Notes: generated from the letters alone by a model not told the origin. Counted from the stretch's first letter, positions 6,476 to 13,211 are shown. The stretch: 15,234 bases of DNA from DASZXJ01 sp035545895 (GCA_035545895.1 DASZXJ010000228.1:1-15234), one strand, 5' to 3'. Numbers and translations: made by a program.

Positions 6476-6972
6476 TCGGATTGAAGCACCTGAAGGGTCC
6501 TTTTGTGCAACTGGCTGATGCGCGACTCGGTAATTCCGAGACAATCCGCGGTTTGGCGCATGGTCAGCCCTTCCAGGTAATACAGTTGAAACATCAAACG
6601 CGTTCGCCGGGATAATCTGGCGAACGCGTTTTGCTTCCATTGCATTTCATCAATTTGATCGGGGGTGCGATCGATACAGACCAGATCAGCCTTCACCGTT
6701 TCGAAATGGGCTGAACGGTGTCGAGTATTAAAAAGGCGGCGTCTTGTCCCGGCGCGCTGACGCAGGCCGTCAAGAATCGCTCCTCGAATACGAACAGCCG
6801 CGTAGTCTTCAAATCGCCTCTGACCGGCAGAATCAAACCGCGAGGAAGCATCGTGCAGTCCGATAAACCCGTCGCTGATCAGGTCGCCGAATTCGACTTT
6901 GGGTGGAAGTCTTCGGTGAATTGCATGCGCGATTCGATTGATCAGGTGCCACTGCGCAGTTGAGAACTCCAT
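6466..6972 (-). CDS. FliA/SigF-like RNA polymerase sigma factor (sigma70 group 3), short
   Basis: The product has 168 residues. Residues ~22-80 form sigma region 2 (VEFGDLISDGFIGLHDASSRFD, then FEDYAAVRIRGAILDGLR, the region 2.2-2.4 pattern of FliA-like factors). Residues ~118-165 form region 4 with its helix-turn-helix (LSRRTRLMFQLYYLEGLTMRQ...LGITESRISQLHKR). Only ~35 residues separate them, so region 3 is largely missing, and the protein is much shorter than FliA (~240). There are no flagellar genes, anti-sigma factor or anti-sigma antagonist next to it. The start is ATG 6972-6970 with a GGGG stretch upstream. The 3' end overlaps rpsD tail to tail by 10 bp. Target promoters are unknown. 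Confidence 0.88.
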   Translation of the reverse strand: MEFSTAQWHLINRIAHAIHRRLPPKVEFGDLISDGFIGLHDASSRFDSAGQRRFEDYAAVRIRGAILDGLRQRAGTRRRLFNTRHRSAHFETVKADLVCIDRTPDQIDEMQWKQNAFARLSRRTRLMFQLYYLEGLTMRQTADCLGITESRISQLHKRTLQVLQSDQR

Positions 6973-6997
6973 TTTTGACCCCGAGACATGAGAAGAA

Positions 6998-7074
6998 GTT
7001 TGGAATCACTGTTAAGCGCCGCCGCTTGGAGGTTAGAACCCGCCGCAAGCGGCGGCGCTTCACGGACTCCAAAC
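6998..7074. repeat. GC-rich inverted repeat (second REP-like family, copy 1)
   Basis: AAGCGCCGCCGCTT (7014-7027) and AAGCGGCGGCGCTT (7047-7060) are exact reverse complements. The symmetry extends outward with mismatches to GTTTGGAATC (6998-7007) and its partner ending CCAAAC at 7074. The internal 19-mer AACCCGCCGCAAGCGGCGG (7037-7055) recurs exactly at 15043-15061. It lies 25 bp upstream of the sigma-factor start, so it sits in the promoter or leader region of that gene. Confidence 0.75.
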
Positions 7075-7145
7075 CAACTTGAAACCCCCTCCCCTGTTCT
7101 GGAAATACCCTAACAAAATGCGTACATCATGTCAATTGATAATTT

Positions 7146-7308
7146 AGGGGGTATATCCTGTCCGTAACCCCTCAAGTTGCCAAAATCGACAGCCGATGGT
7201 TAAATGGGGAAAGATAGATAAGCAAGTGAAATCTATCTGCCTAAGTGGCGTCCCCTATTTTAACGCGGGGCGTTGTTATTTCTGTATGCGAATTGAATTG
7301 AGGGCGAC
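7146..7308 (+). promoter_or_regulatory. Structured leader of the signalling operon, candidate cis-acting RNA
   Basis: The gap between the GC-rich repeat and the HTH-receiver gene can fold. AGGGG (7146-7150) pairs with CCCCT (7168-7172). A three-way junction can form from GGGGA/TCCCC (7206-7210/7251-7255), an 8-bp perfect stem AGATAGAT/ATCTATCT (7212-7219/7231-7238, loop of 11) and GCC/GGC (7239-7241/7247-7249). A last small hairpin AACGC-GGG-GCGTT (7262-7274) precedes the Shine-Dalgarno GAGGG (7300-7304) of the ATG at 7309. I do not recognise a known riboswitch class. Stretches 7075-7145 are otherwise unremarkable. Confidence 0.35.
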
Positions 7309-7872
7309 ATGAAGACAGTTTTTACCACCGGCGAAGCTGCTGAAATCTGCAAGGTTTCGCAGCAGACGATTATTCGCTGCTTTGATAGCGGCCGACTGCG
7401 TGGCTTTCGCGTGCCGGGCAGCCGGTTTCGTCGAATCCCGCGCGACGCCCTGATCGCATTCATGAAGGACAACGGCATTCCGCCGGATGCATTGGACAGC
7501 GGCAAGAGCAAGGTGCTCGTCGTTGACGATGACCCGGAAATTGTGGAGTTGTTTGTGGACGTGCTCGATCGCGATGGCCGATTTGAGGTCAAGACCGCCA
7601 ACACCGGCTATGACGCGGGCATGCTCACCCAGGAATTCAACCCGGACCTGGTCATCCTGGACTACATGCTGCCGGACATCAACGGCAATGTCGTCTGCAA
7701 GACGATCCGCTCCAAACCGGAATTCGAGCACACGAAGATCATCATCGTCTCGGGTGTCGTCAACCAGGACGAGATCAACGAACTGCTCAAAGCCGGCGCT
7801 GATGAATTCGTTAAGAAGCCGTTTAATATTGAGAAGTTGATTGAACGAATCGGAGAATTGTTGAGTGTGTAG
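7309..7872 (+). CDS. HTH (excisionase/MerR-type) - receiver response regulator
   Basis: The product has 187 residues. Residues 1-55 are a helix-turn-helix DNA-binding domain of the excisionase/MerR-like (HTH_17) type: FTTGEAAEICKVSQQTIIRCFDSGRLRGFRVPGSRFRRIPRD. Residues ~67-187 are a CheY-like receiver with the acidic pocket D73-D75 (LVVDDDP), the phosphorylated Asp118 (VILDYMLPD), the Ser of IIIVSG and Lys170 (VKKPF). The order HTH-then-receiver is the reverse of classical response regulators. The start is ATG 7309 with GAGGG 4 nt upstream. It is the first gene of a same-strand run with the four-helix-bundle gene, the HDOD-kinase and a receiver-GAF protein. It is probably phosphorylated by that kinase and bound to DNA sites that are not identified. 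Confidence 0.93.
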   Translation: MKTVFTTGEAAEICKVSQQTIIRCFDSGRLRGFRVPGSRFRRIPRDALIAFMKDNGIPPDALDSGKSKVLVVDDDPEIVELFVDVLDRDGRFEVKTANTGYDAGMLTQEFNPDLVILDYMLPDINGNVVCKTIRSKPEFEHTKIIIVSGVVNQDEINELLKAGADEFVKKPFNIEKLIERIGELLSV

Positions 7873-7901
7873 CTGGCAGCGGGCTGCTGGCAGCAGGCAG
7901 T
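7871..7901. repeat. Left inverted flank of the four-helix-bundle cassette
   Basis: These 31 bp match the reverse complement of 8286-8316 at 27 of 31 positions (mismatches at arm positions 4, 15, 18 and 25). The unit is a degenerate heptad, AGCGGGC. It begins at the second base of the stop codon of the HTH-receiver gene. Confidence 0.7.
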
Positions 7902-7913
7902 GAGGACTGGAAA

Positions 7914-8276
7914 ATGGGCGCACGGAACTATCGGGATCTGCTGGTTTGGCAGAAGGCGATGGATCTTTGCGAAGCCATTTATAGATGGACCAGGGGTTTT
8001 CCGAAAGAAGAATTATATGGTCTGACTCAGCAGCTTCGACGGGCTGGAATCTCGATCCCCTCCAACATTGCTGAAGGACAGGGACGAGGAAGCGATAAGG
8101 AATGGAATCGCTATCTCAATATTGCTTATGGTTCGTTGCGTGAAGTGGAAACGCAGATTCTGATTGCAGCGAGATTGGGATATCTCGACGCTGCCAACAC
8201 CGAAGCGTTGCTAAATGTCGCTGGTGAAGTTGGGCGGTTGATTAACGGGTTAAGGAGGTCGTTGGACAGCGAATAG
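7914..8276 (+). CDS. Four-helix-bundle protein (S23/23S rRNA IVS-type, bAvd-like)
   Basis: The product has 120 residues, the usual length for this family (TIGR02436). It has the hallmark pattern: YRDLLVWQKAMDLCEAIY helix, FPKEELYGLTQQLRRAGISIPSNIAEG, a polar GRGSDKEWNRYLNIAYGSLREVETQI helix and a last helix near LINGLRRSL. Relatives are encoded in 23S rRNA intervening sequences and, as bAvd, in diversity-generating retroelements, where they bind nucleic acid. Dispersed solo copies are common and of unknown function. A GAGGA Shine-Dalgarno lies at 7902-7906 before ATG 7914. The gene sits between 31-bp inverted repeats that fill the gap between two signalling genes and has no evident functional tie to them, so it looks like an inserted cassette. 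Confidence 0.92.
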   Translation: MGARNYRDLLVWQKAMDLCEAIYRWTRGFPKEELYGLTQQLRRAGISIPSNIAEGQGRGSDKEWNRYLNIAYGSLREVETQILIAARLGYLDAANTEALLNVAGEVGRLINGLRRSLDSE

Positions 8277-8285
8277 CGAGCTTTT

Positions 8286-8316
8286 ACTGCCCGCTGCCCG
8301 CTGCCCGCTGCCCGCT
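8286..8316. repeat. Right inverted flank: four tandem CTGCCCG heptads
   Basis: CTGCCCG is repeated four times in perfect tandem (8287-8314), with an extra CT ending directly at the ATG of the HDOD-kinase. It is the inverted partner (27/31) of 7871-7901. It also occupies the place where a Shine-Dalgarno for the kinase would be, and none is present. Confidence 0.8.
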
Positions 8317-10650
8317 ATGTCTGACCTCAGGGAAAAACGCGTCGAACTCATCCTTCAGCAACTGGAGGAGCTTCCGACATTGCCGGCTGTCGCGCTGAAG
8401 GTGCTGGAAGTCACCGGCAGCGACGATTCATCCGCGAAAGATGTTGTTCACCTCATTACTTCCGATCAATCGCTGACCTCGCGCGTGCTGCAACTGGTGC
8501 ATCGCTCGGACCTGGGCGTGCGCGGGGAGGTGAATACGGTTGACCGGGCGGTTTCGCTGCTCGGATTTGCGGCTGTTCGAAGCGCCGTGCTGGCGATTTC
8601 GATTTTTGAGACGTTCCGGCCCGACAAGCCCGGCGAGACGCAACATTTCAGCCGCGAGGAATTCTGGAAACACTCGGTCGGCGTGGCCTGCTGTGCGGAA
8701 CTGCTGGCGGTGGAACTTCGCGTGGCGTGGGGCAATGACGCGAAAGTCGATCCATCCGAAGCGTTCGTCTGCGGTCTTCTACACGATATCGGCAAGGTCG
8801 CGCTCGATGCGATGCTGCCCAAGAGTTTCAGCCGGGTGGTCGAGGCCGCGGACCTGCTGCGAGGCAATATCGCGGACCTGGAACGCGCGGTCATTGGCTT
8901 GGACCATATGGTCGTCGGCAAACGACTGGCCGAGAAATGGCAACTGCCGACGACGCTTCGCGATTGCATCTGGCTGCACGGGCAATTGCCGCAGGCGTTG
9001 CCGGCGACGGTTCGCAATCCGCGACTGGTCAACGTGATTACGCTCGCTGACCTGATCGTTCGCGAAGATCACATTGGTTACAGCGGCAACCACGTATTTC
9101 CGGTCGCCCGGCAGATGCTGGCTGAAGCGATCGGTCTGACCAACGAGCAGATCGATCATGTTTTACAGAAGCTGGTGGATCATATCGCTCCGCGCGCGGA
9201 ATCGCTGGGCCTGGGGCAGGCGACGACGGGCCATCTGTATCAGCAGGCACTGACGCAGGCGAATCGCGAATTGGGACGCGTCAGCGGGCAATTGGCAGCG
9301 AAAAATCGCAAGTTGCAGGTTCGTGCAAAATTCTTCGATGCGCTGGCGGGGTTTCAGTCGGAGCTTCGCCCCGATGCGCCGCCATCAATGGTATTGCAGG
9401 CGATTGCGCAGACGGCCGTGAGTTCGATGAATGTGACCAGCGCCGCGGTGTTTTCCTTGCCGCCGGGTCGCGATTACGCCGAAGCTGTTTTGGTGGACGG
9501 CAACGGCGACGTCTTTGAGACAACGATCGTCGAATGCGCCGGCAGTGCAAAGCCGCCGATGGCATCGGCGGGGGCAACGGATGTCAGTTCCGCACCCGCC
9601 AATACCTTGCAGCCGCCTCGCGGCGACGGCCCGGTGCTGGCGGCGGGGGAGGAACTCGAATGGTTTCTCTCGGCGGTGTCTCCGCGACTGGGTCACGATA
9701 AACGATATTGGATTTGCCTTCAGGCCGATGGCGCGTGCGTGGGCGGGGTGGTGTGGGGCGCCGACGCCGGTGAAGCTCAGCGCCTCAGCACGCAGGTCCA
9801 GGAATTAACCGCTTTGGGAAGTGGCTGGAGCCTCGCCTTGCGGACCGCGCAGATTCGCGAAGAGGCGAGAAATTTATCAGAACAGCTTGCCGAGGCGAAT
9901 CGCCAGCTCCAGGCCGCCCAAACCGAGATTCTGCGAAGCAAAACATTGATCACGGTTGGCGAGATGGCGGCGGGCGCGGCACACGAGATGAACAACCCAC
10001 TGGCGGTAATCTCTGGCCGATCACAGCTTCTGGGCGCACAATTAGCGGACCCCAAGCAAAAAGCGATGGCGCATCTGATCCATGATCAGAGCCATCGACT
10101 CAGCCAGATCATCACCGAGCTGATGGATTTCGCCAAACCCCACGCGGCGGTCCTCGCCGAAGCGGACCTTGCGGAAATGGTGCAGAAGTCTCTGCATATC
10201 GCAAAGGAGCATGCCGAAGGGGCCGATAGGAACATTGAGGTGACTTTGTCGGAGATTCCATCGGTGACGGTGGATGCCGAGCAAGTCACGGCCGCTCTGG
10301 TGGAGATTCTGGACAACGCGATCCAGGCCACGGAAGCAGCCAACAGTCAGATTTCGGTGCATGGCGCGTTTGATCCGTATTCGCAAAAGGTCGTGCTGAC
10401 CATTGCGGACAACGGCTGCGGGATGGACGAACAGACGCTGAAGCGGTCGTTCGATCCGTTCTTCAGTTCGAAAAAAGCCGGCCGACGCCGCGGGATGGGA
10501 TTGGCCAAGGCTTTGCGGTGGATCGAGTCGAGCGGAGGATCGATCCGCCTGGAAAGCCGCAAGGATCAGGGTACGCGGGCGATCCTGTTGTTGCCCGCGT
10601 CCAATGTGGCAACGCCGTCGCAGCCTGCGGCCATGCGTAAAAAGGCTTGA
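8317..10650 (+). CDS. HDOD - GAF-like - histidine kinase fusion
   Basis: The product has 777 residues and no membrane segment, so it is probably a cytoplasmic sensor. Residues ~10-215 form an HDOD domain (LEELPTLPAVALKVLEV; LLHDIGKV with H156-D157; EKWQLPTTLRDCIWLHG). After a coiled linker (~305-335), residues ~335-515 look like a GAF-type sensory domain. A second coiled coil (~520-545) leads to a HisKA dimerisation/phosphoacceptor domain with His556 (GAAHEMNNPLAVISGRSQLL). The HATPase_c domain has the N box (EILDNAIQAT, N667), G1 (DNGCGMD, D698), FDPFFSSK and G2 (GMGLA). This is the NtrB/HATPase type used with receiver partners. ATG 8317 follows the heptad repeat with no Shine-Dalgarno. The receiver-GAF gene is 34 bp downstream, and either receiver protein here could be the partner. 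Confidence 0.93.
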   Translation: MSDLREKRVELILQQLEELPTLPAVALKVLEVTGSDDSSAKDVVHLITSDQSLTSRVLQLVHRSDLGVRGEVNTVDRAVSLLGFAAVRSAVLAISIFETFRPDKPGETQHFSREEFWKHSVGVACCAELLAVELRVAWGNDAKVDPSEAFVCGLLHDIGKVALDAMLPKSFSRVVEAADLLRGNIADLERAVIGLDHMVVGKRLAEKWQLPTTLRDCIWLHGQLPQALPATVRNPRLVNVITLADLIVREDHIGYSGNHVFPVARQMLAEAIGLTNEQIDHVLQKLVDHIAPRAESLGLGQATTGHLYQQALTQANRELGRVSGQLAAKNRKLQVRAKFFDALAGFQSELRPDAPPSMVLQAIAQTAVSSMNVTSAAVFSLPPGRDYAEAVLVDGNGDVFETTIVECAGSAKPPMASAGATDVSSAPANTLQPPRGDGPVLAAGEELEWFLSAVSPRLGHDKRYWICLQADGACVGGVVWGADAGEAQRLSTQVQELTALGSGWSLALRTAQIREEARNLSEQLAEANRQLQAAQTEILRSKTLITVGEMAAGAAHEMNNPLAVISGRSQLLGAQLADPKQKAMAHLIHDQSHRLSQIITELMDFAKPHAAVLAEADLAEMVQKSLHIAKEHAEGADRNIEVTLSEIPSVTVDAEQVTAALVEILDNAIQATEAANSQISVHGAFDPYSQKVVLTIADNGCGMDEQTLKRSFDPFFSSKKAGRRRGMGLAKALRWIESSGGSIRLESRKDQGTRAILLLPASNVATPSQPAAMRKKA

Positions 10651-10684
10651 GTGGGTTGGCAGGAGTGAGGAGAGGAGAGAGAAA

Positions 10685-11842
10685 ATGACCATGGGGATCA
10701 AGCAACCTCAGACAACGCGTCTCCCGGCGCGTGTGTTGATCGTCGATGACGAACCGGCATTTGTCGATCTGGTTTCGGACATCGTCTCATCCAATCAAAA
10801 CTGCTCGCTGCTCACGGCGCGCGATCTGGCCGAGGCGCAGCGGATCATCGCGAACAACCAGGTTGATATTCTGCTGGCCGACGTTCATCTTCCCGATGGC
10901 AATGGGATGACATTGCTTCCGAACCTTCGCAAGCGCAATCCGTTGGCTGCCGCGATGGTCATCACCGGCGATTCTTCGGTGCAGCAGGCGATCAACGCCA
11001 TGCGCGCCGGTGTCGTTGATTTTCTTCCCAAGCCATTTTCCGTCGAACAGTTACGCGAGCGGCTCGACCAGGCGCTGATTCGCCAGTCGGGAGTCATGCG
11101 CAAGGAAATCCGGCTCAATCGGTTGCGCGTCGCGGTTAAAAAGCTCAACAAGACCCGACACACCATCAGCAAGAAGGTCGATCTGCTTTGCAATGATCTG
11201 GTGGCGGCTTACGGTCAATTGTCCCGCCAGCTTGATGCGGTTCGTATGCAGGAAAGCTTCCGTCGGCTGATCGATCAGGCCGACGATCTCGAACAACTCC
11301 TTTGTCATTCAATGGACTGGATTCTTCGTCAGGCGGGTTTCTGCAATGTCGCGATCTGGCTGGCTTCGGAAGAAAAGCAATTCGAGCTGGGCGCGTACAT
11401 GAAGTACACGATCCCCGGCGAGCAGGAATTCACCGACACGCTTCGCCTGGGCCTGCTGCCCATGATTTCGCGGCAGGGCACGGTGCATCTGAGCGGTTCG
11501 GAAATTTCCGAACATCTCAGCCCCGCCGAAACCAAGCTGCTGGCCGGCCAGGAAATCGTTGGAAACAATTGCACCTATCTCGGCGAATCGTTGGCTGCGA
11601 TGGTGATGTTCCGCGATGAAAAATGCCCGTTCACGGATGATGATGTCGCAATGCTCCAAGCCATCGGTCCGATCTTCGCGGTCACGCTGGCAACCATGGT
11701 TCGCCAGACACAATCCGAGCCGGGTTCCGAAGATTCGATGGACGAAGGCGGCGGATCGTTGATGGACGATGAGCCGCGCGACAACAAAAACAACAAGTCC
11801 GATGGCGACTGGTGGAAGCGCGGCGAGCCGCCTCCGTTCTAG
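10685..11842 (+). CDS. Receiver - GAF-like response regulator
   Basis: The product has 385 residues from ATG 10685, which is preceded by a purine-rich GGAGAGGAGAGAG. Residues ~17-135 form a CheY-like receiver: VLIVDDEP acidic pair, phosphorylated Asp66 (LLADVHLPDGNG), Thr of VITGD and Lys116 (FLPKPF), the pattern of NtrC-family receivers. A Lys/Arg-rich coiled segment (~140-205) links to a GAF-like domain (~210-345: LLCHSMDWILRQAGFCNVAIWLA, later CPFTDDDVAMLQAIGPIFA). The last ~40 residues are an acidic, disordered tail (DSMDEGGGSL...KNNKSDGDWWKRGEPPPF). There is no DNA-binding or known enzymatic output domain, so it probably acts by protein contact or phospho-relay. An in-frame upstream region overlaps the kinase end and was not used. 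It closes the signalling operon. Confidence 0.9.
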   Translation: MTMGIKQPQTTRLPARVLIVDDEPAFVDLVSDIVSSNQNCSLLTARDLAEAQRIIANNQVDILLADVHLPDGNGMTLLPNLRKRNPLAAAMVITGDSSVQQAINAMRAGVVDFLPKPFSVEQLRERLDQALIRQSGVMRKEIRLNRLRVAVKKLNKTRHTISKKVDLLCNDLVAAYGQLSRQLDAVRMQESFRRLIDQADDLEQLLCHSMDWILRQAGFCNVAIWLASEEKQFELGAYMKYTIPGEQEFTDTLRLGLLPMISRQGTVHLSGSEISEHLSPAETKLLAGQEIVGNNCTYLGESLAAMVMFRDEKCPFTDDDVAMLQAIGPIFAVTLATMVRQTQSEPGSEDSMDEGGGSLMDDEPRDNKNNKSDGDWWKRGEPPPF

Positions 11843-11896
11843 CAGCCGATCGCGATGATCAATCGCGGTTCTGAAGTCAAGAAAAAAGCATTGAAA

Positions 11897-11925
11897 CGGG
11901 CGGACAATTTTTTTATGTCCGCCCG
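11897..11925. terminator. Hairpin after the signalling operon, possible terminator
   Basis: CGGGCGGACA (11897-11906) pairs exactly with TGTCCGCCCG (11916-11925), with a T-rich 9-nt loop, 55 bp past the stop of the receiver-GAF gene. There is no T-tract after the stem on the plus strand, and only TTTC on the minus strand, so efficiency is uncertain. Confidence 0.45.
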
Positions 11926-12075
11926 CATCATTATTCAGCGATTCCCCTGATGACACGTCGCAAAAGTTGTCGATAATATTTCCAGTGCATGGTATCTGCT
12001 GTGCCCGTGCTTTGGGAGACATATTTGGCTAACCGATAAGCAACCCACGGGGCAAATCGCCTGCCGCAGCGCACG

Positions 12076-12240
12076 CCCGCGATAGACGGGAAGCAAAGTG
12101 TCGGGATTAACGGAAGAACCCTTCCGCTTCGAATTTGCACCCACGTGTTTTCACATGGGTTAGACTGAACACCTCTCACACGACACGCGTGGATCAACCA
12201 GCACTTTTAAGACACAGCTTTGCGGCTGTGTCTTATTTTT
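12076..12240 (+). ncRNA. Candidate small RNA made of consecutive hairpins
   Basis: On the plus strand, CCCG/CGGG (12076-12090), CGGAAG-AACC-CTTCCG (12111-12126), ACCCACGTG/CACATGGGT with one wobble (12139-12160) and the terminator stem at 12209-12234 follow one another. No gene ends nearby on this strand for the terminator to serve, which raises the idea of an independent transcript. I could not find a good promoter and recognise no known RNA family. Confidence 0.22.
12209..12240 (+). terminator. Intrinsic terminator
   Basis: AAGACACAGC (12209-12218) pairs exactly with GCTGTGTCTT (12225-12234) around a 6-nt loop and is followed by ATTTTT on the plus strand. On the minus strand the tail after the stem is TTAAAAG, weaker, but the hairpin lies 9 bp past the stop of the leftward methyltransferase and may serve it as well. 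Confidence 0.65.
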
Positions 12241-12248
12241 GCGCGAAG

Positions 12249-12968
12249 TCATTTTCGCAATCGAAAAATCCGGATCGGCTGCTTGCGGGTCGCAACGGCC
12301 TGTTCGGCAAAATCGATTGTCCATCCGCGCTCGCTGATCCACGCCGGAAACAGATCGCCGGTTTGCCGGCCCGGTTCCCCGAGCAAAATCAGTCCGCCCG
12401 GTTTGATGTGATTGCGGAAAAACCGTTCGAGCGATTCCCATTGCGATTTGTCGTACAGCACGTCGCTGCCGATGATGACATCGAACGATTCATCCAGCCG
12501 GTCGGTGTCCCAATTTAAGCGCCTGGCGCGCACCTGCTTGGCCCATGGCTGGGAATTGAGCTGCGCGAAAAGCAGGGCGTCGGGCTCAAGGTCTGCGAAG
12601 ACAACGTTGGCTCCAAGCACGGCCGCAGTCATGCCGGCAAAGCCCATTCCGCAGCCCAGATCGAGAATCGATTTGTCTTTTGCAATCTGCGATTTGCGAT
12701 TCGCTTCGGCAAGATAGGCCGCGATTCCGATGGCGCTGTCCCACAGCTCGGCCCAGTAGGGAAGGTGCAATTCGTTGCCCTCGCGGCGCTGGCCGGTCAG
12801 TTTTTCGCGGCGGTCTTCCTCGATGACGATCTGGTCCAGCACCGCGTCGGGGTCGGCGACGCGCGTGAACGATAGCCGCAGCGGGCCAACCGCGTGCGTT
12901 TCGGTCACGGTTTGATATTTTCGCTGGATGCGGGCCAGCAGCTTGTCCATCGACATCATTGTGGGCAT
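12249..12968 (-). CDS. Class I SAM-dependent methyltransferase (Methyltransf_16/METTL-like)
   Basis: The product has 239 residues. The segment HLPYWAELWDSAIGIAAYL (~68-86), followed by glycine motif I (ILDLGCGMGFAG, ~101-112), motif II (FADLEPDAL, ~124-132) and FDVIIGSDVLYDK (a post-II motif), marks the family that includes small-molecule and protein lysine methyltransferases such as METTL20/EFMKMT. The substrate cannot be told from sequence. The loop before motif I (NRKSQIAKDKS) is encoded by a copy of the AATCGCAAAT repeat. ATG 12968 gives the longest frame (MPTMMSMDK); ATGs at 12959, 12956 and 12950 are alternatives, and none has a clear Shine-Dalgarno. It is divergent from the small lipoprotein gene with 33 bp between starts. 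Confidence 0.88.
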   Translation of the reverse strand: MPTMMSMDKLLARIQRKYQTVTETHAVGPLRLSFTRVADPDAVLDQIVIEEDRREKLTGQRREGNELHLPYWAELWDSAIGIAAYLAEANRKSQIAKDKSILDLGCGMGFAGMTAAVLGANVVFADLEPDALLFAQLNSQPWAKQVRARRLNWDTDRLDESFDVIIGSDVLYDKSQWESLERFFRNHIKPGGLILLGEPGRQTGDLFPAWISERGWTIDFAEQAVATRKQPIRIFRLRK

Positions 12969-13001
12969 CGGTTACGCTTTGGGCCAGTGACGGAGAGCAA
13001 G

Positions 13002-13211
13002 ATGATTCGCCTGGCGATGGGATTATTGGTGGTTTGCGCGATCGGTTGCAGCGAATCGGCGCTGGAAACAGGATACAAGCCGCACGCGCTGAGCGATTCG
13101 CCGGCAATGCGCCGCAGTTACTACGCCAGTCCGTTCACACCCGCATCCAAAGCGCCGCAGATGGAACAGGACCAGGAACTGCAGGCCCGACGTCCCCGAC
13201 CCGGCTATTGA
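13002..13211 (+). CDS. Small lipoprotein
   Basis: The product has 69 residues. The signal peptide MIRLAMGLLVVCAIGC ends in a lipobox-like AIGC (Cys16). The mature peptide of about 54 residues is polar and Pro/Arg-rich (YKPHALSDSPAMRRSYYASP) and ends in RRPRPGY. The start is supported by GGAG 6 nt upstream of ATG 13002. The frame extends further upstream into the divergent methyltransferase, but that part would destroy the signal peptide. No family is recognised. The region 13212-13323 after it shows no feature I can name. Confidence 0.7.
   Translation: MIRLAMGLLVVCAIGCSESALETGYKPHALSDSPAMRRSYYASPFTPASKAPQMEQDQELQARRPRPGY

Larger units (their letters stand above)
11931..12248. other. Stretch without a convincing gene
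   Basis: Together with the preceding bases from 11843, this region of about 400 bp holds no protein-like frame that I trust. A leftward frame (11931-12197, 88 residues, ending HWKYYRQLLRRVIRGIAE) is open but has no family match that I know, an unusual composition and no Shine-Dalgarno. The plus strand shows a row of small hairpins that ends in a terminator, listed separately. Confidence 0.5.

Noticed and set aside
5825..6640. Leftward open frame of 271 codons across rpsD
   Set aside because: It is antisense to an unmistakable S4 gene and has no family pattern of its own.
7206..7255. c-di-GMP or other known riboswitch in the signalling-operon leader
   Set aside because: The three-way junction lacks the conserved residues of the c-di-GMP-I or -II aptamers that I can recall, so no class was assigned.
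11309..12022. Leftward open frame of 237 codons
   Set aside because: It is mostly antisense to the receiver-GAF gene, and its composition follows that gene's codon periodicity.
11931..12197. Leftward frame of 88 codons downstream of the methyltransferase
   Set aside because: There is no Shine-Dalgarno, no known motif and an unusual mix of residues. The C-terminal part (HWKYYRQLLRRVIRGIAE) is protein-like, so it is described under the gene-free stretch but not called.
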